A DNA stretch of 46,192 nt from Paulinella micropora (GCA_009731375.1 BJOX01000031.1:371034-417225), one strand, 5' to 3'; positions 24,123 to 35,309 are shown, numbered from the stretch's first letter. The notes: generated from the letters alone by a model not told the origin. Numbers and translations: made by a program.

Positions 24123-27100
24123 CTGGAGGGGGAAGAAGAGAGGAAGGAGAAGACTGTGAAGTTTAACCCTAAAGTCACAGTGCTTTCTAATGCTGTTGTG
24201 CAGACTGGGCCAACGCTTCCTCTATGTGAAAACAAAGATGTGGGTACACAGAGACTGCAGCCCCAAGGTAGTCTCATACCCGTTCATACAGCACGGTTAC
24301 CAATGATAACTGATGCAAATAGGAAGGCGAGACTTGCGATGGAGGCGAGGAGGCCAATGGCAGACGTATCGCCTCGGCCAAGCAAACAACCACGAACAGA
24401 CTCAATGTCTACGGTCGCGGCGGGTGGCGAGCAAAAAGACAATGTGTGTACTCAAGTACCACAAGACAATGTCGCTCAAATAGTAAACGCACCAGTACCG
24501 CAGAATAATAAAAATGTTAATGAGGTGAAGCAGGAGGAGAAGAAGGAGGAGTTGAAAAACTTAGAGACAAGACTCCAAAATTTGGAACGTAAAGTTCTTG
24601 TTCTCGCAGCCAATATACACAGGCCCGATGCTCTGTGTTATACGGAACTTTATTGTGAAACATTGAAGACAATATTAAAAGTTGGTAATGATACGATGGC
24701 GAATATTAATATTGTCGGCAGGAAGTTTTTTAATCGATACCGGGACTGGGTGGACGGAAATATGAAAAAGTCAACGGGCACTCTCAAAGGAGTGAGCAGC
24801 CGGACGGATATCACGGGAATCATCACACTGACCTTTAAATTGAAATCCGCACGAGTATACCGTATGGACCTCTATGTCGTCCCCGGTTACCACGGGTCAA
24901 TATTACTATCGTATGACCAATTGGCTACGATGGGGGCTGTGATTGATTGCGCCGCACGGCGAGTGATATATGGAGTAAAAAGAGGAGAAGAGAACGATAT
25001 TGATCCCTTCAACGCTACTGACTCTTATGAGGCTTATGAGCTGAGTCTAGCGACGGATCACAAAAAGATGGCCATCGCACATGAGGCACTTGAGGTGTAC
25101 GTTCACCCCCATGTCGTAAGACCGGATGAACTGTCCTGGACCGACAATTGGGAATCCCAAGTGTGCACTGTCACAGTTCCGACATGCCATTGGGACAAAA
25201 AGTCTATTGATGACTTAATCGAGAAGCGAAAGGAGGAGATTATATGTGTCGCACAAAGAAGCCCGTCGTTGGCGAGATTCGCGGAAGGAGTAGGAACAGA
25301 TGTCCATATTACTAACGGATACTGTTTCCATGCGAAAGTAGGAGAAGAAAAAAGGGAGGCGTTTGTACCAAGGAGAACGGGGCGAATCCCGGATACTCCA
25401 CCAGAAACTATTAAAAGTTTTATTACTGATTTCTGGGGTGACGAGCCCACGTGGCCGCGTTCACTGTCTGAAGTGAAGAAATGCTTACGGACTTTATTCG
25501 AAAATAATAAGCCGTATACTATTATCCTGCCATATAATGAGAAGGCGATATGGGCGCAGGAAATAAGGGACCGGCTTATTGATCATCCTATACCGGTACC
25601 CTCTCGCAAGCAACAGCTAGTGGTGGCTTGTCGTATGGGAACTCGTGAGCAGAGCAGTGCATACAAGCGGAAGCTCAGAGACCTCGACAAGTTGAAATTG
25701 ATACCGCAAGCATTCACATGCTTTGATGGTTTTTACACCCGTAAAGCTCCTTTGCAATACGCGAGACTCATTGACATGCTGGTGGAGCTCGGTAAAGATG
25801 ATGAGCCGGACACGGTCACGTATGAAAAGACGGGCCTAGATGATGTCTCGGAAGAGGACTTAGGCTTGGAGGAGGACAGAGAACCCCTCAAGCAGCATAA
25901 GCAGATGTCTGATGAAGATTTTCAAGAGGCGGCGCGGAAAATATTGGAAGAAGGAGTAGGCACGGAGAAGGAGAAGGAGCTTTTAAAAGCCAAATTAGAG
26001 GCGAACAAGGAAATTTTTGACCCTCCACATGCAGGTGGTGTCAAGCCTGAAGATTTCACTGCGGTTATTTACAAAATACCGGGTGCGGAGCCGTCACCGG
26101 CACCACGAAGGGCGAATTTGAGTATACATGAGGCGAAGATAGCGGAGGAGCTAGCAAGACAGCTGCTCAATGAGGACTTTATTGAGAGATCAACATCCTC
26201 AATAGTCTCACAACCGAGAATAGTGCCGAAGCCAGGAGGAGAATGGCGCCTGACAGTTAACTATGCTCGTGTTAACAAGGTGCTGGAGGAAGAGAGAAAT
26301 CCTCTCCCGACATTAGAAGAAGGAAGGAGAGTACTGCGGAATGCAAAATTCTATTCGGTCATTGACCTTAAGAATGGCTTCTGGCAGATACCACTGGAGG
26401 AAAAGTCCAGATGGCTGACGGCGTTTGTGGTGGGTATGGAAATATACCAATGGAAAGTGCTTCCGATGGGCCTCAAGCAAGCCCCAGGACTTTTCCAGAA
26501 GGCGATGCAGAAGATGTTGAGCAGTCAGTACGATGATTTGTCTGACGGTGGCTTTATGAGAAGGCGGGGACAGAAGGCGGGAGAATATGCATTTTGCTAT
26601 ATCGATGACATTATCGTATACTCTAACACAATGGAGGAGCATATCGATCATTTGTCCGATATATTCAGGCGCATCGGAGCTTTTGGCCTGAAGTGCAATC
26701 TAAAGAAGTGTCAACTTGCCAAGACGAGTGTGACATACTTAGGGTACGAGATCTCCCATAATCGAGTCTCGATATCCAAAGAGAAGAGGGAGGAGATTAT
26801 GAATCGACCGATACCGAAGAACCGCACTGAATTGCACTCATTCCTTGCGATGGCGCAATACTATAGCCAGTTTATACCCGATTGGGGTGCAACACGGGCT
26901 AAAGTGGAGAAAATGATAGATTTTGGAGACTTTGAGAAGTGGGACGAAGAGGCTTTGCAAGCGTTTCATGCGCTCAAAGATCTCATTTACAAAGACCCGA
27001 AAGACGGAGGACTGGTGTTAACGATGCCCGACTTTACGAAACAATTCGTAGTCGATACAGACGCATCTAAGTTTGCGATTGGGGCTGTATTACAACAAGA

Positions 27101-29936
27101 GGATGAGGAGAAGAAATTACGCCCAATCATGTTTATTAGTAGGAAGTTGTGTGCGGCGGAGAGAAACTATTGCACAAGGCAAAGAGAGGCGTTGGCGGTA
27201 GTATGGGCCCTCAAGAGGCTCAGAGAGTATTTGTGGGGAGGACCTCAATTTACTGTCAGAACTGTTCATCGTAACCTGTTATGGTTGATGAATCATGAAC
27301 AGACTGGACGGCTGGCGCGGTGGCAAGCGTTCTTGTCTTGTTTCGATTTTACAATGGTCCATCTACCGGGAAAGCGAAATGTGGTCGCTGATAGCCTCTC
27401 TAGGCTAGAGTTTAACTCAGAAGTATCGGCGTTGGTGTCCACGGTGGAGATGGAAGACTTGTCCACTGACAAGGTGTATGAGGTCAGCCACATTGAGGCG
27501 ATGGAGATGGCGAGTGGAGTCCGATATGACCGCACAGGTCTACGGTACAGTCCACAAGGCCCGGATCACGGGATATGTTGTGAGCTACATACCCAGGAGG
27601 ACGCTGAGTGGTCCTATGAGGTATATGAGAATGCGAAGGCGAACATAAGAGAGGAAGAGGAGACGCAGGAAGTTTATGCGGAGCCTCCTCAAGAGCGGAG
27701 AAGTGACCTAGACGATGACCCGGAAAGAATCGGGGTACGGCTAGAAGATGGTACTATCCATATAGCCTCGCCTACCGCATGGAGGCAACAACAGGCTCAA
27801 GATCCGGAGTTTAAAGAACTGATACAGTTATATCAGAACCCGGATGAGCTACGGATGACGAAAGCGATCAAAGATCAGATGAAGGAGATGGGATGGAGAG
27901 ATGGTCTACTGTGGTACAAGGGCCTTCACGGTCGCTATGCGTCACAGCCGGACAAATGGACCCTTTGGGTACCGGAGAGTCTGAGACGATTTATATTTGT
28001 CGCAGCCCACAATTGCCCACTTTTGGCGCATCCGGGTCGACAACGAACTCATATGTTCGTAGCGAGGCGATTCTGGTGGAAGAAGATGAAGGAGGAGATA
28101 GATCAGGCGGTGGATGCATGCATCCCGTGCAACATAAACAAAACACCACTGAAAGCAAATTTCGGCCTGATTGGCGAATTTCCTCTTCATGCGGGGATGT
28201 TTGAGTTTATACACATTGATCATGTGGGACCTTTCCCAGAATCGAAAGATGGTTACAAATACCTCCTCACTGCTATTGACAGAACCACCAACTATGTGTG
28301 GATCATCCCTGTCAAAGACGTTACCGGCAAGACGACGGCCGAGGCGCTGATCGATAGGATCATCTTACAGATCGGAGTACCAAGAAAGATATGTTCTGAT
28401 CGAGGCTCGGACTTTAATAACGAGGTCATCGACAAACTATCTAAGTATTACGGGATGAAATGGCAATATGTTACTGCCTATAACCCGCGAGCAAATGGGA
28501 AAATCGAGCGGGTACACAGACCCCTCAAAGCCTCGCTAAAGATGTATTGCACGAAGAAGGAGAATCAAAGAGCATGGGTCGAGGCAGCACCATCATTTGC
28601 GTTTGCAATGAACTGTCTACCCTCTACGGCGTTAGGAGGCTCGAAGAGCTCAATCTCGCCATATCAGTTAGTATATGGGCGTGAGCCTGATATCCCGACT
28701 TCGCTCCTTCACCCAAAAGACACTTGGGCGGATGCGGATGAGTTGTTTGGGATGAGACTTAGAGTGAAGATGGAGGCGGAACAAATAGTCAGGGCGCATA
28801 GAGAGGCGGAGCGCCGAAAGACTGATGCTGAAGGGGTGCGACAAGCGCACTTGGATCAGATCAAGTTCCAGGTCGGGGATATTGTACTATTGTACCATCC
28901 TCAAGTCCCGAAGGGAGTCAGCTCTAAGCTGTTCACTCACTGGAAAGGACCTTATCAGATTATGGAACAGACGGGACCTCTGAATTACAAGATCAGGGGT
29001 AGAGGGAAGGTGCAAATTGTGAATGTAAGAAGGCTGATTAAGTATGATCCCTTCTTACTGGAAGATGAATCCGTTGAGGAGGCGTTAAAACGGATGAAGG
29101 ATGATTTCAAAGAGGTGCCGCCCATCCACAAGGAGGCTGGCATAGACCAAGACGATGCTTATCGGGCACCGATAGCTGAGAAGGAGGAGAGTGAGGTGGA
29201 CAGCAAGGAGAAGACTGACCGCATAAGCGCGGTGGGGACTCAGTCCAAGTCTCCGCGAGAGCATAGCGGAAAGAAGGAGAAGATCACAGAGGCGCAGCTA
29301 AGGAGAGCGCGGAATGATCTTATCAACGACCAACCGAGGAAGGCGATGAGGTCGATGAGATCAAAGGACATCCACCAGGAGGAGGAGGGGACTGACACTG
29401 ACCCAAACGTGGGCAACGTTGAGATTGTCCATGAGCGATGGAAGGAAGGCGATGCGATAGCAACCATCGCATGGGTGAAAAATGTTTTCTATCTGATGAG
29501 ACCAGCGGAACAACATGTCGCTGATGACACTCTCTCAGACTTATACTTGATGCGGGTCGTGGCGGTCCCACGACAGATGCGTGTCACACGGACACTCAAA
29601 ATATCATCAGCCGCAAAGATAGTACAACCGATACTCCAGTTCTGGAGAAGTATGGACCCGGTTGAGGATCCAAAGGCAAGACATTATCTGCCAGTATATA
29701 AAGACGCAAAAAGTCTCGAGACATGGGATGATACAATTACTCCCAGAGACAAGGATTACACTGCGTGGACCATTCAGACACTGCCAAGAGGAGTGCTTGA
29801 TGTCCCTTTTGAATTATCGTTGGGCGGAATCCCTAATAAGATCTGGGACATTCTCGAACAGTCAAAGTTCGATCTGACTTTTGTTGGTGGTCCTCCACCA
29901 GGCAAAGAAATCCGCGCCAGACGACGAAGGCAGTGA
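24123..29936 (+). CDS. pol: Pol polyprotein: protease, RT, RNase H, integrase
   Basis: The frame is open from the gag UGA. No ATG opens it, so readthrough is the likely expression route. Residue numbers here count from the GTG at 24156. A coiled-coil-like stretch lies near 125-150. The protease has D179-T-M-A instead of D-T-G-A, plus the LLSYDQL and VIDCA strands. RT lies at about 640-890 with YIDD at 815-818. RNase H has D969 and REALAVV, but Val1037 where TDH is expected. The integrase zinc site is H1285-x6-H1292-x29-C1322-x2-C1325, and its catalytic triad is D1355-x59-D1415-x35-E1451. A GPY/F-like KGPYQI motif follows. About 290 further residues match no domain I know, and no chromodomain is evident. 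The order PR-RT-RH-IN defines the Ty3/gypsy type. Confidence 0.95.
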   Translation: MEGEEERKEKTVKFNPKVTVLSNAVVQTGPTLPLCENKDVGTQRLQPQGSLIPVHTARLPMITDANRKARLAMEARRPMADVSPRPSKQPRTDSMSTVAAGGEQKDNVCTQVPQDNVAQIVNAPVPQNNKNVNEVKQEEKKEELKNLETRLQNLERKVLVLAANIHRPDALCYTELYCETLKTILKVGNDTMANINIVGRKFFNRYRDWVDGNMKKSTGTLKGVSSRTDITGIITLTFKLKSARVYRMDLYVVPGYHGSILLSYDQLATMGAVIDCAARRVIYGVKRGEENDIDPFNATDSYEAYELSLATDHKKMAIAHEALEVYVHPHVVRPDELSWTDNWESQVCTVTVPTCHWDKKSIDDLIEKRKEEIICVAQRSPSLARFAEGVGTDVHITNGYCFHAKVGEEKREAFVPRRTGRIPDTPPETIKSFITDFWGDEPTWPRSLSEVKKCLRTLFENNKPYTIILPYNEKAIWAQEIRDRLIDHPIPVPSRKQQLVVACRMGTREQSSAYKRKLRDLDKLKLIPQAFTCFDGFYTRKAPLQYARLIDMLVELGKDDEPDTVTYEKTGLDDVSEEDLGLEEDREPLKQHKQMSDEDFQEAARKILEEGVGTEKEKELLKAKLEANKEIFDPPHAGGVKPEDFTAVIYKIPGAEPSPAPRRANLSIHEAKIAEELARQLLNEDFIERSTSSIVSQPRIVPKPGGEWRLTVNYARVNKVLEEERNPLPTLEEGRRVLRNAKFYSVIDLKNGFWQIPLEEKSRWLTAFVVGMEIYQWKVLPMGLKQAPGLFQKAMQKMLSSQYDDLSDGGFMRRRGQKAGEYAFCYIDDIIVYSNTMEEHIDHLSDIFRRIGAFGLKCNLKKCQLAKTSVTYLGYEISHNRVSISKEKREEIMNRPIPKNRTELHSFLAMAQYYSQFIPDWGATRAKVEKMIDFGDFEKWDEEALQAFHALKDLIYKDPKDGGLVLTMPDFTKQFVVDTDASKFAIGAVLQQEDEEKKLRPIMFISRKLCAAERNYCTRQREALAVVWALKRLREYLWGGPQFTVRTVHRNLLWLMNHEQTGRLARWQAFLSCFDFTMVHLPGKRNVVADSLSRLEFNSEVSALVSTVEMEDLSTDKVYEVSHIEAMEMASGVRYDRTGLRYSPQGPDHGICCELHTQEDAEWSYEVYENAKANIREEEETQEVYAEPPQERRSDLDDDPERIGVRLEDGTIHIASPTAWRQQQAQDPEFKELIQLYQNPDELRMTKAIKDQMKEMGWRDGLLWYKGLHGRYASQPDKWTLWVPESLRRFIFVAAHNCPLLAHPGRQRTHMFVARRFWWKKMKEEIDQAVDACIPCNINKTPLKANFGLIGEFPLHAGMFEFIHIDHVGPFPESKDGYKYLLTAIDRTTNYVWIIPVKDVTGKTTAEALIDRIILQIGVPRKICSDRGSDFNNEVIDKLSKYYGMKWQYVTAYNPRANGKIERVHRPLKASLKMYCTKKENQRAWVEAAPSFAFAMNCLPSTALGGSKSSISPYQLVYGREPDIPTSLLHPKDTWADADELFGMRLRVKMEAEQIVRAHREAERRKTDAEGVRQAHLDQIKFQVGDIVLLYHPQVPKGVSSKLFTHWKGPYQIMEQTGPLNYKIRGRGKVQIVNVRRLIKYDPFLLEDESVEEALKRMKDDFKEVPPIHKEAGIDQDDAYRAPIAEKEESEVDSKEKTDRISAVGTQSKSPREHSGKKEKITEAQLRRARNDLINDQPRKAMRSMRSKDIHQEEEGTDTDPNVGNVEIVHERWKEGDAIATIAWVKNVFYLMRPAEQHVADDTLSDLYLMRVVAVPRQMRVTRTLKISSAAKIVQPILQFWRSMDPVEDPKARHYLPVYKDAKSLETWDDTITPRDKDYTAWTIQTLPRGVLDVPFELSLGGIPNKIWDILEQSKFDLTFVGGPPPGKEIRARRRRQ

Positions 29937-30743
29937 CAAAGAAACTATTTTTCTTTATGCGTCTCAAATAAACTGATTGATTGCCCACGGCGTATCATGA
30001 TTTGATCATGCATCATCAGTTATCAATATGAATATTAAAAAGACTCAGTGATATAACTTGGCATTCGATCGCAACATACGAGTGCGAAAGGTCGATCGAC
30101 GATGATACTACACCGTATACGGGGATCGCTAGTGTATTGAGCGATGGTGTTCCCGGGTATGACCCTTTCCAAGTCCTGGGATGATGTTCTCGAAAATGAA
30201 ATGTTCTCTGAAACTTTCATTAAATTATTTTTTACGATAGATTATATACTGTCGTACCTGAGCACGGTCAATCTCTACTTGTGTCGGTATATCGCAGGGT
30301 CGGGTACATACACCTCGACTTCGGATATAGCTATTAGGACTGGCCCCCTAATACTATATCATAGGATATCCTCCTTATACAAGGGTATGCAATTAAAAAA
30401 GACACTGTACTTACGATCTCCCTGTGAATAATAATAATAATAATGATAATGATAAGAAGAAGAAGGAGATCAAAGGGGGAATCGTACTACAGCACCACGT
30501 TGCTTGTATTTTTATTAATAGTACGTTTGTTCTTGACATACTGCAAAAAAAATTGAGGGAATGAGTTCAAAATTTACAAGAAATGCTAGAGAATCCGCTT
30601 TGACGTGCAGTATGAGGATATATTTATCTTCTTTTAGCGTCTATCCGTGGGTCGATGCGCTGTGTGGCATGACTCCATAGCGCATACTATTTGCAGAAAG
30701 AAATCAGAAGGTGTATGACGAAAATGCTATTTCCATCATAAAA
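29937..30743 (+). other. 3' untranslated region of copy C
   Basis: About 0.8 kb between pol and the 3' LTR. It has an (AAT)n-like patch near 30428 but no convincing frame, so no envelope-like gene is present. Confidence 0.7.
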
Positions 30744-30757
30744 TCTGGAGGGGGTAC
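30744..30757 (+). other. Polypurine tract of copy C
   Basis: TCTGGAGGGGGTAC ends exactly at the 3' LTR start. The purine run is short, with a TAC interruption. Confidence 0.55.
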
Positions 30758-30994
30758 TGTAGGCATCACCCCCCGGATAGCTGGTAAAAAGTATCTTTTC
30801 CTGGTGACAGGTGCACCAGCTTGTTTTTCAGTATTGTTTGTCAGGATTGGACCTGATGCAATTTTATTCCTGGTCTGTTGCAGTTTTCCTTTTTAGCTTC
30901 ACTGAGCTCATATAACGAGACATCATTCTCATTCTTGAGGATTGTGTTTGGTTGTATTACCGACTTTTTACGAGCTATCGTTGGGTGCATTACA
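30758..30994 (+). repeat. 3' LTR of copy C (237 bp)
   Basis: TGTAGGCATC...GGGTGCATTACA, followed within about 14 bases by (ATGT)n. Confidence 0.93.
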
Positions 30995-31007
30995 ATATGT
31001 AAAATAC

Positions 31008-31038
<31 letters not shown>

Positions 31039-31312
31039 TGTATGTATACGTATGTATGTATGTATGTATGTATGTAGGTATGTAGGTATGTATGTATGTA
31101 TGTATGTATGTGTATGTATGTATGTATAGACGGACAGTCTGAGACAGACTCTGAGACAGACAGACAGACAGACAGACAGTACTAGTCTGAGACAGAGAGA
31201 CAGAGACAGAAAGACTGACAGACAGAGACAGACAGACAGGCAGACACACACAGTGACACACACAGTGACACACACACACATTCACACACACACACACACA
31301 GACAGTGTGTAA
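30995..31312. repeat. Microsatellites ATGT, GACA and ACAC
   Basis: (ATGT)n 31005-31128, (GACA)n with GAGACA variants to about 31245, then CACA tracts. Confidence 0.92.
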
Positions 31313-31652
31313 GAGGAATCAAAAAGTATTTTTTTTGTGGGAAAGAAACTGGAAAAGTGTGTGGTGGAAAGAAAATAGAAAATAGCGCAAGGTGTGAACT
31401 ACCATGCAAAAAAAACTTTGAGGCAGAAGAAACAACCCACCAAAAGTTAGAGATAACCTTTTTTGGAGGCAAAAAATAAAAGAAATAAAAAGTTATGCTG
31501 TAATTTTTTCCAAAGCCCAAACCCACCTACTACTATGTATCATCCGGCAAGGGCGGCCGGACCGACCACAAAAACAAAGAATTTACCATAGGCCTGATTT
31601 TTTTTATGGCAAACAAATCCAGCACACATCGCGAAGCAACAGCGACGACAAC
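31313..31652 (+). other. Region upstream of the LRR-kinase gene
   Basis: 340 bases of unique sequence ahead of the proposed first exon. It would contain the promoter and 5' untranslated region if that exon is right. No clear TATA box or initiator is seen. Confidence 0.3.
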
Positions 31653-31712
31653 ATGAAGGCGGCTTTGGCAGCCTTTCGTAAAGGACAACACGACGTCCTT
31701 ACCAACTTCGTG
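31653..31712 (+). CDS. Probable first exon of the LRR-kinase gene
   Basis: ATG opens 20 codons (MKAALAAFRKGQHDVLTNFV) ending at a GTCGGT donor in phase 0. Joined to the next exon at 35467 it reads smoothly into an LRR (LTNFV then AKYEGVSLDLS). The intervening intron would be 3.75 kb and consists of transposon remnants and simple repeats. Only position, phase and peptide continuity support this. Confidence 0.5.
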
Positions 31713-31750
31713 GTCGGTTATCTTTTTCTTTCTTTCTTTCTTTCTTTCTT

Positions 31751-31799
<49 letters not shown>

Positions 31800-32868
31800 N
31801 NNNNNNNNNAATACAGTCAGCAAGGTTTTATGAGAAGGAGACGAAAGAAAAATAAAGAAGAGCCTTTTTTTTAAATTTTTTTAACAGTAAGCAAGGTTAA
31901 TGAGAAAGAGACGAAAGAAAAATGAAGAGCTTAACTCAAATGAATTCTGGTTCCAAGGAACGTCAGTACAAGCTCATAAGGAAATCTGGAACTAAGGTTC
32001 AACAGGAAGCTCCTGGAAAGAGTAATATAAAAGAGGAAAGAAAGAGGAAGAAGAAGAAAGAAAGAAAGGGAAAAGGGAATAAGGAAAAAAGCGAGGAAAA
32101 GAAGATAGAACAAAAACAGTAAAGAAGGATTTTTTAATTTTTTTTTATTTATTTTTTCTTTTTTTACAGTCAGCAAGGTGTAATGAGAAAGAGACGAAAG
32201 AAGAATGAAAGAAAAATAAAGAAGAGCCTAATTCAAATGAATTCTGGTTCCAAGGAACGACAGTACAAGCTCATAAGGAAATCTGGAACTAAGGTTCAAC
32301 AGAAAGCTGGAAAGAGTAAAATGGATGAGAAAAGAAAGAGAAAAAAGATAGAAAGAAAGGAACAAAGAGAAAAAGAAAAAAGGAAAAGGATAGAGAACGA
32401 AGAAAAAAGAAACAAAAAAGAAAGATAAGAACAAAACACAAAAAGAGAATAGAAACAAAAAACAAAGGAAAAAAAACTATCGTCTCTTTCTCATTAAACC
32501 TTGCTTACTGTTAAACAAAAAATCTTTTATGATTTCTTTTCTTTTCCTGGTTTTTCTTATTCTCTCTCTTCCTTTATTTCTTTCTATCTTTTTTTTTCTC
32601 TTTTTTATAAAAGATTTCTTTTCTTTTCCTGGTTTTTCTTATTTGCTCTTTCTTTCTATCTTTTTTTTTCTCTTTCTTTTCCCTTCCATTTTGTTCTTTC
32701 CAGGAGCTTTCAGCTTTCTGTTGAACCTTAGTTCCAGATTTCCTTTTGAGCTTCTACTGTTGTTCCTTGGAACCAGAATTCTTTTGAATTAGGCTCTTCT
32801 TGTTTCTATCGTCTCTTTCTCATTAAACCTTGCTTACTGTAATAGAAAAACAAAAACATTAAAAAATT

Positions 32869-32915
<47 letters not shown>

Positions 32916-33072
32916 NNNNNNNNNNTTGCTGACAGTGTGCTTGCTGTGCCTGCTGTGCTTGCTGTGCCTCTGTGCTTGCTGTGCCTCTGTGCTTGCTGTG
33001 CTTGCTGTCCTTGCTGCGCTTGCTCTGCGCTTGCTGTGCTTGCTGTGCCGCTGTGCTTGCTTGCCTGCGTGC

Positions 33073-33109
<37 letters not shown>

Positions 33110-33142
33110 TGGTAGTAGTAGTAGTAGTACTACTACTACTAA

Positions 33143-33178
<36 letters not shown>

Positions 33179-35236
33179 AAAGTAGTTGTAGTGGTAGTAA
33201 TAGTAGTAATAGTAATAGTAGTAGTAGTGGTAGTAGTAGTAGCAGCAGCAGTAGTAGTAGTAGTAATAGTAGTAGTGGTAGTAGTAATAGTAGTCTCTTC
33301 TTTTCTTTCCTTCTCTAGTTCTTCTCTCAGTTCTCTTTCTCTCTCTGTCCTTCCTTCTTCTTTTCTTTCTCCATGGGGATTGTGTCCCCCTCCATTGCGG
33401 AAAAAAAAAAAAAAAAAAAAAAAAAAGAAGATTANNNNNNNNNNATATGATTATGAGCTACACTAATGATAAGAGGAGGATACATAGATAACAGAACACC
33501 GAACGGATTATGACGAAAGATTAAGATGACGGATTGACGTCTTGAACGAATGATTGACAGACTTTGATTTCTTTTCTCTTCTTTTCTGCATGTGTATGTG
33601 TGTATTTGCATATACATATATATATATATGCATGTATGTATGTATGTATGTTGCATAAGTGTCAATATATATTTGTATGTATGTATACATGCATGTATGT
33701 ATGTATGTGTGTATCTTTGTATGTATGTATGTATACATATATATATGTATGTATGTATGTATGTATATGTATGTATGTATGTATGTATAAATGCATGTTA
33801 TATATGCTATGTGTGTATGTACGTGTACATGTATTTATGTGTATTTTATATTTGTATATAATGTATGTGCATATATATGTATATACTTTATATTTGTTTA
33901 TATGTTAACGTGGTATGTATGTGGTAGTATTTATATTTATTTTGCTCATATGTTGTGTGCTTGCGGAGGTGCTTTGTGGGGGAGGGATGCGTGTTTTGGC
34001 CTACAATGGTAGTGAGATTAGTATGTCTCGGGTATGTGGTCCGTATTCAATGGGCTACATGCCCGAGGCGTGCTAAGCTCTTCTTCCTTGTATGAGCTAC
34101 GTGCATCCTTCCCTCCATAAGTCCTTATAAACACTAGGGGGGTCAAGGATCCGGGCAACTAAACGCTTCGGGCATTTAGACCATTATTTGACCAGCCTCT
34201 TACCTGCGATATGTCGATCTTCTACTATTTGAGCCTTCGCATGTTTTCATCCTTTCCTCATATGTCTCCCCCTGCTCTTTGCTTGTTTGCCTGCGTCTGT
34301 TTGTTTTCTTTGCTATTGCTTTTGTTTTGATTAGCCTATACTTTACCTCTCCTTTGTTCTCTGTCTCATTTTACTTTTGAGTTTACTACAAGTTCAACAC
34401 ACTAATGATTAAATTCTAAGTGGTAAAAAAAAAAAAAAAAACGAAAAACAAACGAAGACAAAACAAAAAGACAACAACAGAGGCAGCGACAAACACCAAA
34501 AGCAAACACAAACAAACAAACACAAAGCCAGACAGGGTCAAGGAAGACATACTGAACTAGAAGGTAAGAGCAGAAAGCGCCGGGATAGGTAAGACATAAC
34601 TAACAACGGGCGCAAGTGAGATCAATTGACAGTCAGTGAGACAGCCCTTAAGGAAACTGCAGCACCTAACGCAATTCACTCGCACCCGGAGGCTATCGTA
34701 GCCAGGAAGGTGGTGTGCAGAGCGCAGTAAGGCTCGACGTGGCGTACTCGCGACGCGATTATGCCGAGTGCTGCAGTATCTGTAAGGACCAGCCCAAGCC
34801 TGGCAACCTCACAGACATGCAGCCTCAAGCTAGTCGAGCCAAACCACTCCACTCCGCACCCCACCCCCCTCATAGACCAGAAAAAAACTCCACAAGCCGC
34901 AACCATAAACATACAGCGGTGCCACACATGAAGAAGACCAAACCTAACAGGCAGCAGCAAATAAGAAAAACGAAAAATAAAAAATAAAACAAAAGGGGGA
35001 AAAGAGGGAAAATTAATAAAAATAATAATAATAAAAATATATAGTAATAATAATAATCATAATAATAATAATAATAATAATAATTATAATAATAATAATA
35101 ATAATAATAATATATATATATATATATTACAGTAAGCAAATTTTAATGAGAAAGAGACGAAAGAAAAATAAGAGCCTAATTCAAAAAAGAATCTGGTTCC
35201 AAGGAACGACAGTTTTTTTTTTTTTTTTTTTTTTTT

Positions 35237-35304
<68 letters not shown>

Positions 35305-35309
35305 CGCTT

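Larger units (their letters stand above)
20396..30994 (+). mobile_element. Ty3/gypsy-type LTR retrotransposon, copy C (full length)
   Basis: A complete element of about 10.6 kb: 5' LTR 20396-20631, primer-binding site, 777-nt leader, gag, UGA, pol, 3' untranslated region, purine-rich tract, 3' LTR 30758-30994. The two LTRs differ at about eleven positions (roughly 4-5%), so it is not a fresh insertion if both LTRs belong together. No target-site duplication can be recognised: the left flank is copy B and the right flank is microsatellite. Confidence 0.93.

Noticed and set aside
20395-31010. Nested insertion of copy C into copy B
   Set aside because: The remainder of B and a matching target duplication should follow C at 30995 but are absent.
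34676-34987. Overlapping frames of about 90 codons near 34700-34990
   Set aside because: They have no recognisable motif, end in A-rich repeats, and show no splice or phase relation to the kinase gene.
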